Notes: generated by a model not told the origin, from the letters alone. DNA of 64,000 bases from Triatoma infestans (GCA_011037195.1 JAAEAF010003434.1:1-64000), one strand, 5' to 3'. Shown: positions 10,481-20,734, counted from the first letter of the stretch. A program made the numbers and translations.

Positions 10481-11416
10481 TTTGGTCTCAAAAAGTAGTT
10501 AGAGAAATTTTTTATTTTGTTATGTAAGTTTGAATTGTCTGTCTAGTAGTCTTGAGAGCTGTCTGAACCGTCTATTTATTTGAAATCATTTCTAGTCTGG
10601 TATGAAGATTCAGGATTACAAGTTAGCCCTGTTTTCTGGGTAGAAATCTAGTTATCCTGGGGAGAGATTGAATTTAGTAATGTGGATCGATGGTAGGATC
10701 TTTCTACCCAGTTTAAATTGATATATTTTTCATTTTAGCAGCTAAAGTCCCAAGTTATAGGATACATTCCTGTAGAAAGAGATAAGCAGCTTGATAGTTA
10801 GCCGTGTAAAGTAGGCTGAAAAAAATCAGCAATACTTTACTAACTTATATAAATTTTCTAAAAAAATCAAAAGTTAATGTAAATGCTAGCGAAAGTTTGA
10901 CTGGTGGTTGCTTCTAAAAAAAAAAAAATGCACATAGATTGTTTTAAATGAAATAAAATATAAATATTTTTTGACATAAAAATGGATAAGGCAATAAAAG
11001 TTTCTAATTATAATTTTTTTTTTTTTTAGAATCCAATGAATTATTTAATGACTTAATGAGTTTTATATTTCTTGCAAAACAGTGACTTTTATTTTTTCAT
11101 TTAATTGCATTAGTAAGCTTATTTATTTTATTATTATTTTTTTTTTAATTACCGAACCCACATTTTATCATTATAAACTGAAATGGGTAAGCATTAATTT
11201 TTATGAATAATTTCTACAAATCCACAATTTCTACAATGAATTGCGATATATATATGTACATAAAATTATTAAACAAATGAATCTGTTTTAAAAATAAAAT
11301 AGCCAATTTATTCATGTTTCTTCTAAAATTCTGCTAAAAATAATAGATTAGAATGTTTGGACTTCCTGCGATTTTTTGGTCTTGATTAATGCTGGTGAAA
11401 ACACACACAGACACAC
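10481..11416. other. AT-rich gap, no gene seen
   Basis: Degenerate sequence with poly-A and poly-T tracts. At 10804-10842 GTAAAGTAGGCTGAAAAAA resembles the tail region of the 45.8 kb SINE in inverted order, too short to call. CACACACAGACACACA followed by an AGAAAGAAAG tract at 11400-11430 marks the 3' tail of the LINE remnant that follows. Confidence 0.5.
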
Positions 11417-12123
11417 AAGAAAGAAAGAAAGATAAGTTTATTATGTCCTGGGACCTATGTCCCTTGAGAGTAAAAAAAGAAGTTTACCTCTTGTAATTAA
11501 ATACAATACTCACTCTCTGATCTAATTGAATTAAATAAAAATAAAGTAAATTTCTACTAGTTATTTACATTAAATTACAATAAAACTATTTACAATAACT
11601 ATGTACAGGTTTAAAATTAAAATTACTACTAATAATGAAGACAATAGAAATAATAATAACAATTTGTAAAAACTTAACAATTTCCTCGAAACTTTACAAA
11701 TAAATAATTATAAAAATAAAATTTAAACTCAAAAGTGTTTACTTGTTTGTCATGTCACTAGGTAAGTCGTTCCATAGTCTACTAACAGTAATGTTAAAAG
11801 AATTATGATAAGTAGCAGCCCTGTAATGTTGTATGTAAAGTCTACAGTCAACAACAGTCCTTGTAGTTCGAAAGTCTAGTGCAGCTTCTACTGAAAACAT
11901 ATCCACCAGATGTTGTTGTGGTGGTTGGCTCCGCAGAGCTGGAAAGCATCCGAGACATTTTCCGTGATGCCTCCTTCATTTTGTGGTCATCGACCAGTTT
12001 CGGGCGTTCGCCTATCTTCATTAAGCGATTGACAGACAGTGTCAGAACAGTGCCGATTGTCAGGATGCAATTTGCTCTTGCAAGTCTGTGTTATCACATT
12101 GTTTATCACATTGTCTGACAAAC

Positions 12124-12163
12124 GCATCCTGAAGATGGGCGAACGCCCGAAACTGGTCGATGA
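12124..12163 (+). ncRNA. Hammerhead-ribozyme-like motif (type I), copy 1
   Basis: In order: stem I strand CATC (12125-12128), core CTGAAGA (12129-12135), one extra T, stem II GGGC-GAAC-GCCC (12137-12148), GAAA (12149-12152), a very short stem III around CTGG, then the GTC cleavage triplet (12156-12158) and the stem I partner GATG (12159-12162). The 3-base stem III and the type I layout match the minimal hammerheads described from Penelope-like elements, which often work as dimers. The extra T after the core is unusual. Activity is inferred, not shown. Confidence 0.65.
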
Positions 12164-12400
12164 CCACAAAATGAAGCAGGCTATCACGGAAAATGTCTCT
12201 GAGAAACGTGATTAGTTAGAATTACTGCTTATTCTAACGGTAGATTGTTGGCGGGAAAGCTTGAGGCAAATTTTCAAGGTTGAAGTTGAATTATTGACTG
12301 ATGTTTACTCTTTGAAGTTTATCTCATGAGCGATGGGTAAGCCCCTCAGATGGCCCGACTTTAAAGCCCATTCCCCAAATGCATATTTAAAGCAAGCCCA

Positions 12401-12694
12401 ATGGTAGTATCTGAAGCGGCGGCTAACAAAACAATTAAGTCCAGGTTTATTATTGGCTTCGTTAATTTGCCGGCGATTGGTTTATTCAATGGTGTCTTGG
12501 TGTCTTTCTGCGATTATCATACCCAATACACGAATAACACTTGTACTTACAATATCTACATACCTGGCCTGCAGAGATACTTGATGTATGGAAATAACTT
12601 GGATTTAGCGAACCCAACAGCAAACTTTAGCACATCATCTGCAGATTGGAATCATTACGATTATAATCTGTATACAAACACTACTAACGTATAA
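12401..12694 (+). CDS. Hypothetical 97-residue frame inside the inserted element
   Basis: The frame runs from ATG 12401 to TAA. It contains GFVNLPAIGLFNGVLVSFCD, a plausible hydrophobic stretch, then an Asn/Tyr/Thr-rich tail with CTYNIYIPGLQRYLMYGNN. No family is recognised. It sits in the part of the insertion that copies 2 and 3 lack, so it may be cargo or a chance frame. Confidence 0.2.
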   Translation: MVVSEAAANKTIKSRFIIGFVNLPAIGLFNGVLVSFCDYHTQYTNNTCTYNIYIPGLQRYLMYGNNLDLANPTANFSTSSADWNHYDYNLYTNTTNV

Positions 12695-13209
12695 TAGATA
12701 CTTTCAGATCGCAGTGGACTAAAGTTTATGTCCAATCCCTCTCTCTGCAAACTCCCAAATTTCTATGACGAAAAATGTCTCTGATGATATCCACCAGATA
12801 TTTTGGTGTTTATAATTTGAACAAATGATATATAAAATTGCCAGTAAAATACCTTCTGCGGTACTCAACATTAAGCCAATTTAAACTATGGTAATGTGTA
12901 GTTATGTGGTCGTCTTTTCTAATATTTAATATAAACCGGATGCAGGAGAGTTAAGTGATCTTTGTAATTTTAAATTCAGTTCAGAGGTTAGATCAGCATA
13001 AACTAAGCAATAATAATCTAAATAAGGAAATATTAGTGTATTAATGAGTTGTTTACGGAGAGGTATAGGTAGCATGATTTTATGGAGTTTCAACTGATAA
13101 ACGGATTTATGAACACTTTTGCAAATATTGCTAACATGTCTATTCCAAGACAAGGTATTAGAAATTGTCAATCACAAACATTTTGCAATCACAACATACG
13201 GTATAATTA

Positions 13210-13447
13210 TGGAAGATTCTTCTCGACCGTTCTTATATGAAGGAAAAGGATTGTGAGATTCGTTTTTTTTTTTTTTAAATAAGAAAATTTCAATTCTTGC
13301 CAACGTTTCGACAAATATATTGTCTTTTTCAAGGCATAAAAAAAAACTGTTAAATAATCTTCAAAATATAACAATTTTAAAAACTTATATAAAATTTGGA
13401 ACATAAAAAGTTGAGAACATCATCACAGAGAATAGTGAAAAATAAAC
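13210..13447 (-). mobile_element. Short inserted element with diverged hammerhead-like motif
   Basis: It is bounded by near-identical 15-base flanks, CATACGGTATAATTA (13195-13209) and CATAAGGTATAATTA (13448-13462), and interrupts the LINE coding region. On the minus strand it holds GCC, then TTGAAAAA, a GACAA/TTGTC stem, GAAACGTT and GGC. This is the same order as a hammerhead (stem I GCC/GGC, core, stem II, GAAA, short stem III, cleavage triplet GTT). The core departs from CTGANGA at one or two fixed positions, so it may be inactive or only related. A long T run lies at 13264-13276. Confidence 0.5.
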
Positions 13448-13809
13448 CATAAGGTATAATTACATTTTTCACATTAATTTTGAGGATTAAGTCTAAATTA
13501 ATTGCACCTATATATCTATTATTCCCGATAATCAATGTATTAGTTTTAGTAATATTAAATGAAATAAAATTAGACTTTGTTCAATTAAGGATAGAATTTA
13601 CATCAGATTTAATTCTGGCAATACCAGATTCCAATTCAGGGGGCAAACAGTGTAAATATATTTGTAAATCATCCTCATAAAGCATATGTTTACAATGTTT
13701 TATTATACTAGGAAGATCATTAATATATAAACAGAATAAAAGAGGCCCTAAAACAGAACCCTGTGGTACTCGAGAATTAATTGACTCCCTTAATTGACAA
13801 GGAGAGATT

Positions 13810-13810
<1 letters not shown>

Positions 13811-13850
<40 letters not shown>
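13811..13850 (+). repeat. (AG)20 microsatellite
   Basis: This is a pure AG run that interrupts the upstream side of the LINE reverse transcriptase fragment. Confidence 0.95.
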
Positions 13851-13852
<2 letters not shown>

Positions 13853-13869
13853 TTATCAAAAAATAAACA

Positions 13870-13970
13870 AATTTTTGTTCTCATCATAATTTGTATTTTC
13901 AGTGAAAACTCAATGCCGAAAATCTGACACGATTGCAATACTTCCTGTTAAAAGAAGGAAGTAAGATAGT
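13870..13970 (-). repeat. 1 kb repeat family, terminal fragment
   Basis: It matches the left-end region of the 1 kb repeat in inverted orientation: GTGAAAACTCAATGCCGAAA, then GACACGATTGCAATACTTCC. It lacks the rest of the element. An (AAG)n run follows at about 13994-14013. Confidence 0.7.
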
Positions 13971-13994
13971 CGTAATAATAGGCTACTTTGTTGA

Positions 13995-14584
13995 AGAAGA
14001 AGAAGAAGAAGAATGATAATTTAGGTACCTTGAAATTTATTACGTAATGTTTGTTTTTGAATGAATTAAAATATAACTGTATTACACTTGTATACAATCT
14101 ATACATCAATCTATACATATCTATGTTACTTGTTTCCTGCTACACGTATAATGCGTGCATACAGGCCATTAATGTCTATGTAAAAGAGAGAGAGGAAAAA
14201 AACAGACAAAGAATTAGATATCATTATTACACTTATATGTCCCTATATGAACAACACTTTGTTTTATAATCAACTTTTAATAGGTTACTTATCCATTAGA
14301 GAGAGACAAATACTATTAGAAACAAGGTATTGTCAGTCTTTAACGGCTATTTCTTCACTTTACACGTGTGAAAGTAGCTGATGGAATTCCGTGATACTTG
14401 GTAAATTCATTCATTCATCTAATTAAACAATAGCTGTAATATGGACAAAACAGTTGAAAAGCATTCTTTTCTGAGTAACCATTGCATTCAATTGGTAATA
14501 ATATCTCATTGTCTTTTATGGCAAGAAATGAAAAGAACAAACAGAAATGATAAGATTCCAGCCAGTTTTAGGGTGGTTTATTTT
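13995..14584. other. Gap, no gene seen
   Basis: AT-rich unique-looking sequence. Short frames at 14051-14269 and 14441-14671 have no recognisable domain, and the second runs into the next repeat. Confidence 0.5.
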
Positions 14585-15486
14585 TACTTTCTCTTCCTCC
14601 TAGTAAGAGGAAAGTATTGTAATCGTGCCAAATTTTCGATATCAAGTTTTCACCGGAAATATCCGTTTTGAGGTTCCCTGAGTCCAAAAAAGTGGTATTT
14701 AGAAAATGGTGTGTGTGTATAACAGCATAGCTAAAAAACGAAAAAATGCAGAATGTTCAAATGTAATATTCAATTTACGTATCACCATGGGATCTGACAG
14801 TAGGGGATCTGTCAAAATTCCTCAACCCAATGTACCATTTTACTAGTTTGTTTTCGTTACTGTTTTGCAATTTTCTCAAAAAAAATGGTCGGACGATTTT
14901 CTTGAAACTTGGCACATAAACTACACATCCAAAGAGCTACCACTTTTATCTGAAACATTTTTCCGGAAAAATTCATTTAACGGACAGTTATGGGGGAGGG
15001 TGGGGTTAGGTTTCCTCTAAAGTGGCTATTTCAGTTTACTATACAATTCTGTCATCTAAATAATGTTAATTAAAATTGAATAAGTTGTTGGAATTCCGAG
15101 TTTGAAAAAATCGGATGACCCGGAAGTGCGTTTACTTTAGCTAATTTTCTCAAAAATAGCTCCGACAATTTTCGTGAAACGTCATCTATAAACTACACAC
15201 ATACAATGAGGGCACTTAATTGGGGGAAGGGTGGGGTTATGTTTTCCTCTAAAGTGCTATGATAGTTGATTATACAATTCTATCATCCAAACAAAATTAA
15301 TTAGAAATAAATAGATGGCCAAAATTCCGAGTTTCAAGGAAATTAGTAAACCGGAAGTGTGCTTTTACTGAACAGTTTTTTCAGTTTTCAAACGAATTTT
15401 AATAAATTTGGTATACTAACTATAAAATTAGTCAATTATAATTTTGAGAACTAGAATAAGGGAAAGTTGTGTTGGTGTTTCACACC
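14585..15486 (+). repeat. 1 kb repeat family, copy A
   Basis: It starts at the family end (ACTTTCTCTTCCTCC, then a mirrored GTAAGAGGAAAGT), followed by ATTGTAATCGTGCCAAATTT and TCACCGGAAATATCCG. The inside holds about two and a half tandem subunits of roughly 300 bases. Each runs from TTTTCTCAAAAA through ACTACACAT and TGGGGTTAGGTTT to ATTCCGAGTTT and CCGGAAGTG. It ends GAATAAGGGAAAGTTGTGTT and a GTTTCACACC hairpin. No protein is encoded. Confidence 0.85.
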
Positions 15487-15847
15487 TTTTAACTTACTCT
15501 AACTCCAAGAGGAGTGCCTTTAATTTTGCAATAATACTATATGAATGGTAGAACTGTACATGGCATTGAAGTGGTACTTCTATAGGACGCTAATGTTCCC
15601 CCCCCCAAATCCCCAGAAAAATCAAATTTCCTGAAAAAAAAAAATTGTTTCAAATTAATGTGATAGATATTTATTTCTGTAGATAGTATAGAAAGTTTCA
15701 AGGAAATCATGAAAAACTAAAATTAAAAAAAAAAGTATTAAGTAAATGTATTTTGACCAAAAGTTCAACTTGATCTTTTACGCTTCCGCAGCCATTCCGG
15801 GTTGAGACTCATGTTTTTCAAAAGCTTATATTGTTAGATATGGTGAT

Positions 15848-16007
15848 CAATTGATTTGTTTAACATTGAAAAGTTTGAGTTTTGTAAATTGGGCTTTAGT
15901 GTTTGTCTTTAGACACACTTCAGTACGCTGATGGCTATGCCATATGACGACAAAGGTACACTTGGACACATCGGGTGCCGGGACATGGCCCACCCGAGAT
16001 CGGATAA
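15848..16007 (-). mobile_element. 160 bp insertion with perfect 13-base target duplication
   Basis: TAGATATGGTGAT stands at 15835-15847 and again at 16008-16020. The insert is richer in GC at its right end (GGTGCCGGGACATGGCCCAC). Read on the minus strand it is open across most of its length, with VSKCTFVVIWHSHQRTEVCL. That is protein-like, so the insert may be a short retroposed transcript piece or the coding end of an unknown element. No poly-A tail is visible. Confidence 0.55.
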
Positions 16008-16020
16008 TAGATATGGTGAT

Positions 16021-17064
16021 GATATCGAAACGTAATATCAAGTTTGTCCTTTGTTTGGTGGGGGGGGGGAGGTGAAGTTGTTTCCGTCCGAGATTGTTCT
16101 CAGACCTGTTCTCCCTGGATATCCAATTAAAGGAACAACATCAAGTCGCCAGCTCAGCCTAAAATTATATATATCAGGTCGCGCAACACAAAATGGATGA
16201 ATAGCCGAAAACAGGCGTGAAATAAAAAAACAAGTCTATCTCCTTCCTGCGATTTTTGGTTTGGAGATATTTCCTTCAGAAAACAAAACGTATATTTCCG
16301 GTGCAAATGCGGTATAAATATAACTGGCGGCCATAAAAAGGTATATTAATTAGACCTTATTTTACAAAAGTCATAAATTACTAATTACTAATTAAATTAC
16401 TATTAATTTTTAAGACAAAAATTTAAGCTTCTTTATATTAGAGATTATGTTTAAGTAATTAGTTTTTAGAAGTTTATCATGGTACTTACATAAATACAGT
16501 TTTGAGATATTTATATTGGAAACTTGCAAAACTTACCTGAAAAAAAATTAAAGAAATATGGTCAATATAATATAACGAAATATATAAATGACATTAAGAT
16601 AAAATCTCTTACCAGTAGTAAGAGAAAGTAAATTATATATTGTTTACAATAAGCTTGTAAACCTGCGATCAAACACAGGGTAATTAACAAAATACTACAC
16701 GGAATAACAAATATATATATATATGTATATATGTGTGTGTGTGTGTATTTGTAAGTATATAATTTCTTATAATATGGAACTAATATTAAAAAATGCTTTT
16801 TAAACCAATACAATCATTGAAACTACCGTATTTCACATACCTTGTATTTAATATATTAACTAACATTATTCAAATAACAAAAAGCAACTTTACAATATTT
16901 CCAGAACAGTGATTATCAAAAAGAATTAAAATACTATCAGTTACTGTCCTGCGACGAGGCTTTGTATGTTGATATTGTTGCGAGAGATTCTGAATTGGAT
17001 AGATAGATCTCGCAACAGAATTTAATTTTGTGTTTTTTTAATTATAATAATTTTTTTTTTATTA
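16021..17064. other. AT-rich gap with simple repeats
   Basis: No gene is recognised. It holds a poly-G run near 16061, a (TA)n/(TG)n tract at about 16711-16746 and a 3' flank shared with the preceding repeat material. The 83-codon minus frame at 16562-16813 is a translation of the TA/TG tract. Confidence 0.5.
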
Positions 17065-17176
17065 GCGAGAATGTATTTATTGGCAAGAATGCTTTTATGT
17101 GTGAATGTATTTATTGGCAAGAATGTATTTATTGGCAAGAATGTTTTTATGTGTGAATGTATTTATTGGCGAGACT
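17065..17176 (+). repeat. Minisatellite, unit about 18-20 bp
   Basis: GAATGTATTTATTGGC recurs four times, with AAGAATG and TTTTATGTGT linkers. The units alternate between a short and a long form. Confidence 0.85.
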
Positions 17177-17200
17177 GTTAGGGTTTAGGTTTTTTATTTT

Positions 17201-17241
17201 AGGGGTTGAAAGAAATTTTATAAAATTATTTCAACCCCCTT
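17201..17241. repeat. Hairpin next to the minisatellite
   Basis: AGGGGTTGAAA is followed about 18 bases later by its complement TTTCAACCCCCT. It gives an 11 bp stem with a T/A-rich loop. It is not followed by a T run, so nothing suggests a transcription terminator. Confidence 0.6.
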
Positions 17242-18387
17242 AGGTTTAGATTAACCAGTAGGATTAGTTCACTTAAGGGTGTGCAGGAATATTTGTTGAA
17301 AGTACTGAACACCTAAATGAAATAGTTTACAACAAGCAAATAGCCTCTTTAGGATAGGTTACATAGATTCTTCAGGATAGTTTCTTGCTTACTATACATA
17401 AAATTCGTTATCTATCTAAATACTCTGGTTGTGTGTATTTCCAGAAATCCAGAAATGTTCTAATTAATTTGCTATGCATACGATATTTATACCATATAAA
17501 ATAAGATTTATTTAAAAAAAGGATGGCACAACCAGAGATCCACGATCCCCCTCGTCAACATGATCGATGAAATAAGAGGGAATGTGTGGTATTATGTTCA
17601 ATAATCTTGGGCTCCTCCATCCCTTGCTAAGCAAGGCATTGATTTGGATGCTACAAGTATAGAATATGTGCCATCCCGGCTCGTGCGAACTGACTCGAGA
17701 ACGAAAATTGACTGAGGAGCTCTAATGATCTCTCCCCCCCCAACAAAAAATTCAAACGGTATCTGTCATATGACAGTTGCAACTTGCGTAGAATACGTTT
17801 TTCAAAACCCTCCCACCGAATTTAAATTAATTAAGTTTGTTAAAATCGTTATAATCGTTTTCAAGAAAATTCCATAACAACTCAAAACTTTTCTTTCAAG
17901 TGGTGCTTCTTGTTAATGATTTTGCCCCAATAATACCTTCGTCACAGATGCAGTAGTAGTAGTATCTAAACGGAATAACCAAGTTTGATAGCTTGTTGCC
18001 ATTTTCGTTTTTTGTTTTTGTGAGATATTTCGTTCACACACAAACATAAAAAACATTCTGTCGTACTCAGAGGACTTCAAAACATGAAACATATTATTTC
18101 TGGTGAAAACTCAATTTCGAAAATGTGACACAATCGCAGTCATATGTGGATTAATTAATTAAGTAGATTTCGGTTCAAATCCATTAATTCGGAAGTACAC
18201 CTTTTCAAAAATTTAGTGTTGATCTTTAATGTTGATGCCCTAACTGTTCAAATTACATAACATTATTATTTAAAAGTCTTTTTTCGGAAAAAAATACGAG
18301 GGTTAAGTGATGCTGGACTTCTTTTTAAGCGCCACAGGATTGTATAATATTGTACCATCCAGTTTTTAAATAAACATTAAAGGCTAC
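17242..18387. other. Gap with a diverged 1 kb repeat fragment
   Basis: Bases 17520-17720 are GC-richer and look like part of an old element (GATCCACGATCCCCCTCGTC) but are not identified. Bases 17780-18145 hold an inverted, diverged piece of the 1 kb repeat (GTACTCAGAGGACTTCAAAA, then GGTGAAAACTCAATTTCGAA). The rest shows nothing. Confidence 0.5.
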
Positions 18388-18699
18388 TATAATGAGTATG
18401 ATGAAGGAGAGAAAATGGTTTAGTTTGAATGAACAAACTAGAAGTGAAGTTGAACACTGTATAATTTAAAAGCAACACTGACTGCCTGGACTTTATACTA
18501 AAATATATAGAATGGTAGTGAGAGGTAAAGGTTGTTGGCGCGTAGTGACTGCTGAGTGAACTCTGCTATATATATATATATATATATATATCCCGTCGCT
18601 GTATTTATGCAGTTTCTCTCACTCTAGTCCGAGAGAGTGGTCCTGTCATTTCTGTCTCTCTTTCTCTGCTATGGATCCCTCTCTTTGGATCCTATTACA
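18388..18699 (-). mobile_element. Solo LTR, copy 1
   Basis: On the minus strand it starts TGTAATAGGATCC and ends CTCATTATA. The 4-base target duplication CTAC lies at 18384-18387 and 18700-18703. It shares with the 39.0 kb copy the two GGATCC sites, the GCAGAGAAAGAGAGA tract, CTAGAGTGAGAGA and a TATA-like CATAAATACAG. A (TA)n run lies inside. No internal retrotransposon region adjoins it. Ends and target length fit a Ty3/gypsy or Bel/Pao LTR; the superfamily cannot be named from the LTR alone. Confidence 0.75.
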
Positions 18700-18734
18700 C
18701 TACAGAACACAGTGTCAAATTAGAATTGTGAAAT

Positions 18735-20029
18735 AAAAGATAAAAAGTGTGAGTGTTTCACATCAGATTTTTCCATGAGCTCTTATCTAAAGCAATTTAC
18801 GATACCTTCGGATCAAAAAAAAAAAATCGTAAATTAAAACTATACTCTCCAGTGTAAGTCACATAATCCTAATTTAAAACTATACTGTATAGTGTAAGTC
18901 ACATAATCCTCAGATTATCTATAAAATAGAAATGATTACTTCATATCATGTAATAAATAACAAAGAGGAAATATCTGAATAATATAATAACAGGTTTAAT
19001 GATGGAATGTACCAATGTTTTGTATGAAACAATACTTCATGCTCTGTTTATTGCAAGCTGTGTATGTTTGTGTGTGTCTAGCTTTATTTTTATTAATTTT
19101 TAAAACACTATTATAGTTCATAACCATAGTCTAAAAGGAAATATTAAGTCGAGATAATACAATTTTATTACAAACCAGAAACTTACATAAAAATAGTAAA
19201 TAGTGTATTATGTAAAGTAGTTTTTCATCATAAGTTATGAAATTAGGTGTAACTTGTATTTATCTCTAAAGACTATATGCTTACTCTTTTAATTCTTTTC
19301 GTCCAGATGAGATCAGAAGCTAAGTAGAAGAGAGTTATGACTATAAACAATTCCACGTACAGCTGAAAATGACATAGTTAATGGCCTCACGGTTAATATA
19401 TATTTCGGTAGAAATGTATGGGCTATCTAGTGTACAGCTGTTATCGAATTTATAGGTCACATGAGAATTTATATATATATGTGTGTGTGTGTGTGTGTTG
19501 AGAAGTGTGACCCCCAAAGAAAATCAACTAGATGGTGGTGACTGTCTAAAGTTTTCTTGAAAGCATTCCTAATTTTTTAAGCTTATTATTTAGTATTCCA
19601 CAGATAATTATTTATTTATAATAGGTAGGCTAAATTTATGTATTAAATTCAGTATTTTTCAGTCGGAAAACAAAGTTCAAACGTAAACTTTCCTTACTTG
19701 TTTATTTAAAAATTTTATACAATACACAATTTATTTATTTTCAAAGTTTTAAGTGCTCCTCTAAAAATGTCAGCAAACTTTTTTCAAATCAAAAATTACA
19801 ACTCTTTTTTTTTCTATTACAGTAGAATAATGTGAAAATTATTCAACTAAAAATCAGTGATTAAAGTTGTATTTTTTAATCTCTAGAGATTAAAAGTAAC
19901 AACAGGTTTGCAAAAAAAAAAAAAATTTAACATTTGGATTAAATTGTTAAAACATATAAATAATATTAAAGTTATGTAGAAGTTCTTAAATTAAATACTC
20001 TTTTTACTTTTTGTTATAGCTGTAAAGTG
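18735..20029. other. Gap, with a terminal scrap of the 1 kb repeat
   Basis: Bases 18746-18776 hold GTGTGAGTGTTTCACATCAG, the right end of the 1 kb repeat. A TATATATATGTGTGTG tract lies near 19470-19498. Nothing else is recognised. Confidence 0.5.
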
Positions 20030-20715
20030 GAAGAATTAAGATTGTGTCAAATTTGCGAAATTGAGTTTTTGAGAGCGGAATTACATGGAAAAATAGAAAA
20101 AACGCTGGTAGAGGAGAAGAAGAGTAGAAACAGAGAAGAAGTTGTATAGAAAGGTGGTAAGCACACGACCCTTACGAATGTAGTGATGATGAATTTTTAC
20201 CACAAATACAAGTTTTGAGATCCCTTGAGTTTGAAAAAAAATCTTTTCAACAAATTGATCTGTGAAAGTGAACAAAATATCTCAAAAACGAAACACTTTG
20301 CAGGGAAGCTATACCGTTTACATATATCACCGCATCTGGACAATAGGGTTTTGGCTGAAATTCATCAAGCAAGGTACGACTTCTGCTGAGTATTTTTTCA
20401 CTTTTTTGGGGGAGAAGAGGGATTTACTCAAAAATGGTTCTATCGATTTAACTTAAACTTCGTATACTATTTATACATATAAATGACTGACTGTCACTGT
20501 AATTGGAACCATTTTTCCAGGAATTTTTTTTTTTTTTTTAGGGGAGGGGTTCTGGTATTGCTAGAATTCCAAATTTGAAGAAAATCGGTTAATCGGAAGT
20601 GCGAACTTGCACAATAGGATTTTTAACTTTAAACTTTAGGATGCAAACTGCACAGATATAAACGAATTACTTTCATGGAAACCATACTTTTCTGAGGTAT
20701 CTGGGACATTATATT
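20030..20715 (+). repeat. 1 kb repeat family, diverged copy H
   Basis: It follows the family order with more change: ATTGTGTCAAATTTGCGAAA, TGAGATCCCTTGAGT, AATATCTCAAAAACGAAA, a G-rich GGGGGAGAAG block, GAATTCCAAATTTGAAGAAA and CGGAAGTGCG. The left end and right hairpin are missing or unrecognisable. Confidence 0.65.
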
Positions 20716-20734
20716 TCAAATGTTATTTGTGATT

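Larger units (their letters stand above)
11912..12786. mobile_element. Foldback-like element with hammerhead motif, copy 1
   Basis: It is flanked by the 13-base duplication ATATCCACCAGAT (11899-11911 and 12787-12799), which interrupts the LINE remnant. The element opens GTGGTTGGCTCCGCAGAGC, then GCATCCGAGACATTTTCCG. Two arms, about 11945-12030 and 12110-12200, are inverted copies of each other. The CGAGACATTTTCCG motif returns inverted near 12190 and again at the right end near 12770, so about 570 bases between these repeats appear to be extra cargo or a second unit. The size, long target duplication and ribozyme motif fit a Penelope-like or retrozyme-type element, but no protein domain is present to prove it. 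Confidence 0.7.
11417..13860 (-). mobile_element. Jockey/CR1-like LINE remnant, interrupted by two later insertions
   Basis: Read on the minus strand from 13860, the reverse transcriptase core appears first: RVPQGSVLGPLLFCLYINDL and a YEDD in place of YADD. The thumb follows at 12926-13171 (TISNTLSWNRHVSNICK, LDYYCLVYADLTSELNLKLQ), then NIRKDDHITTHYHSLNWL near 12870. At 11746-11875 the protein end reads SFNITVSRLWNDLPSDMTNK and stops. A 3' UTR with the GGGACATAGGTCCC hairpin and a (CTTT)n tail ends near 11417. Two insertions with target-site duplications, 13210-13447 and 11912-12786, split it. The N-terminal half is missing. Stops and frame changes make it a fossil. Confidence 0.8.

Noticed and set aside
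11987..12187. 66-codon minus frame containing a GRSP/RTPETGR pattern
   Set aside because: It arises from reading through the inverted hammerhead arms; not a protein.
16562..16813. 83-codon minus frame with Thr/His/Tyr repeats
   Set aside because: It is a translation of TA/TG simple repeats with no domain.
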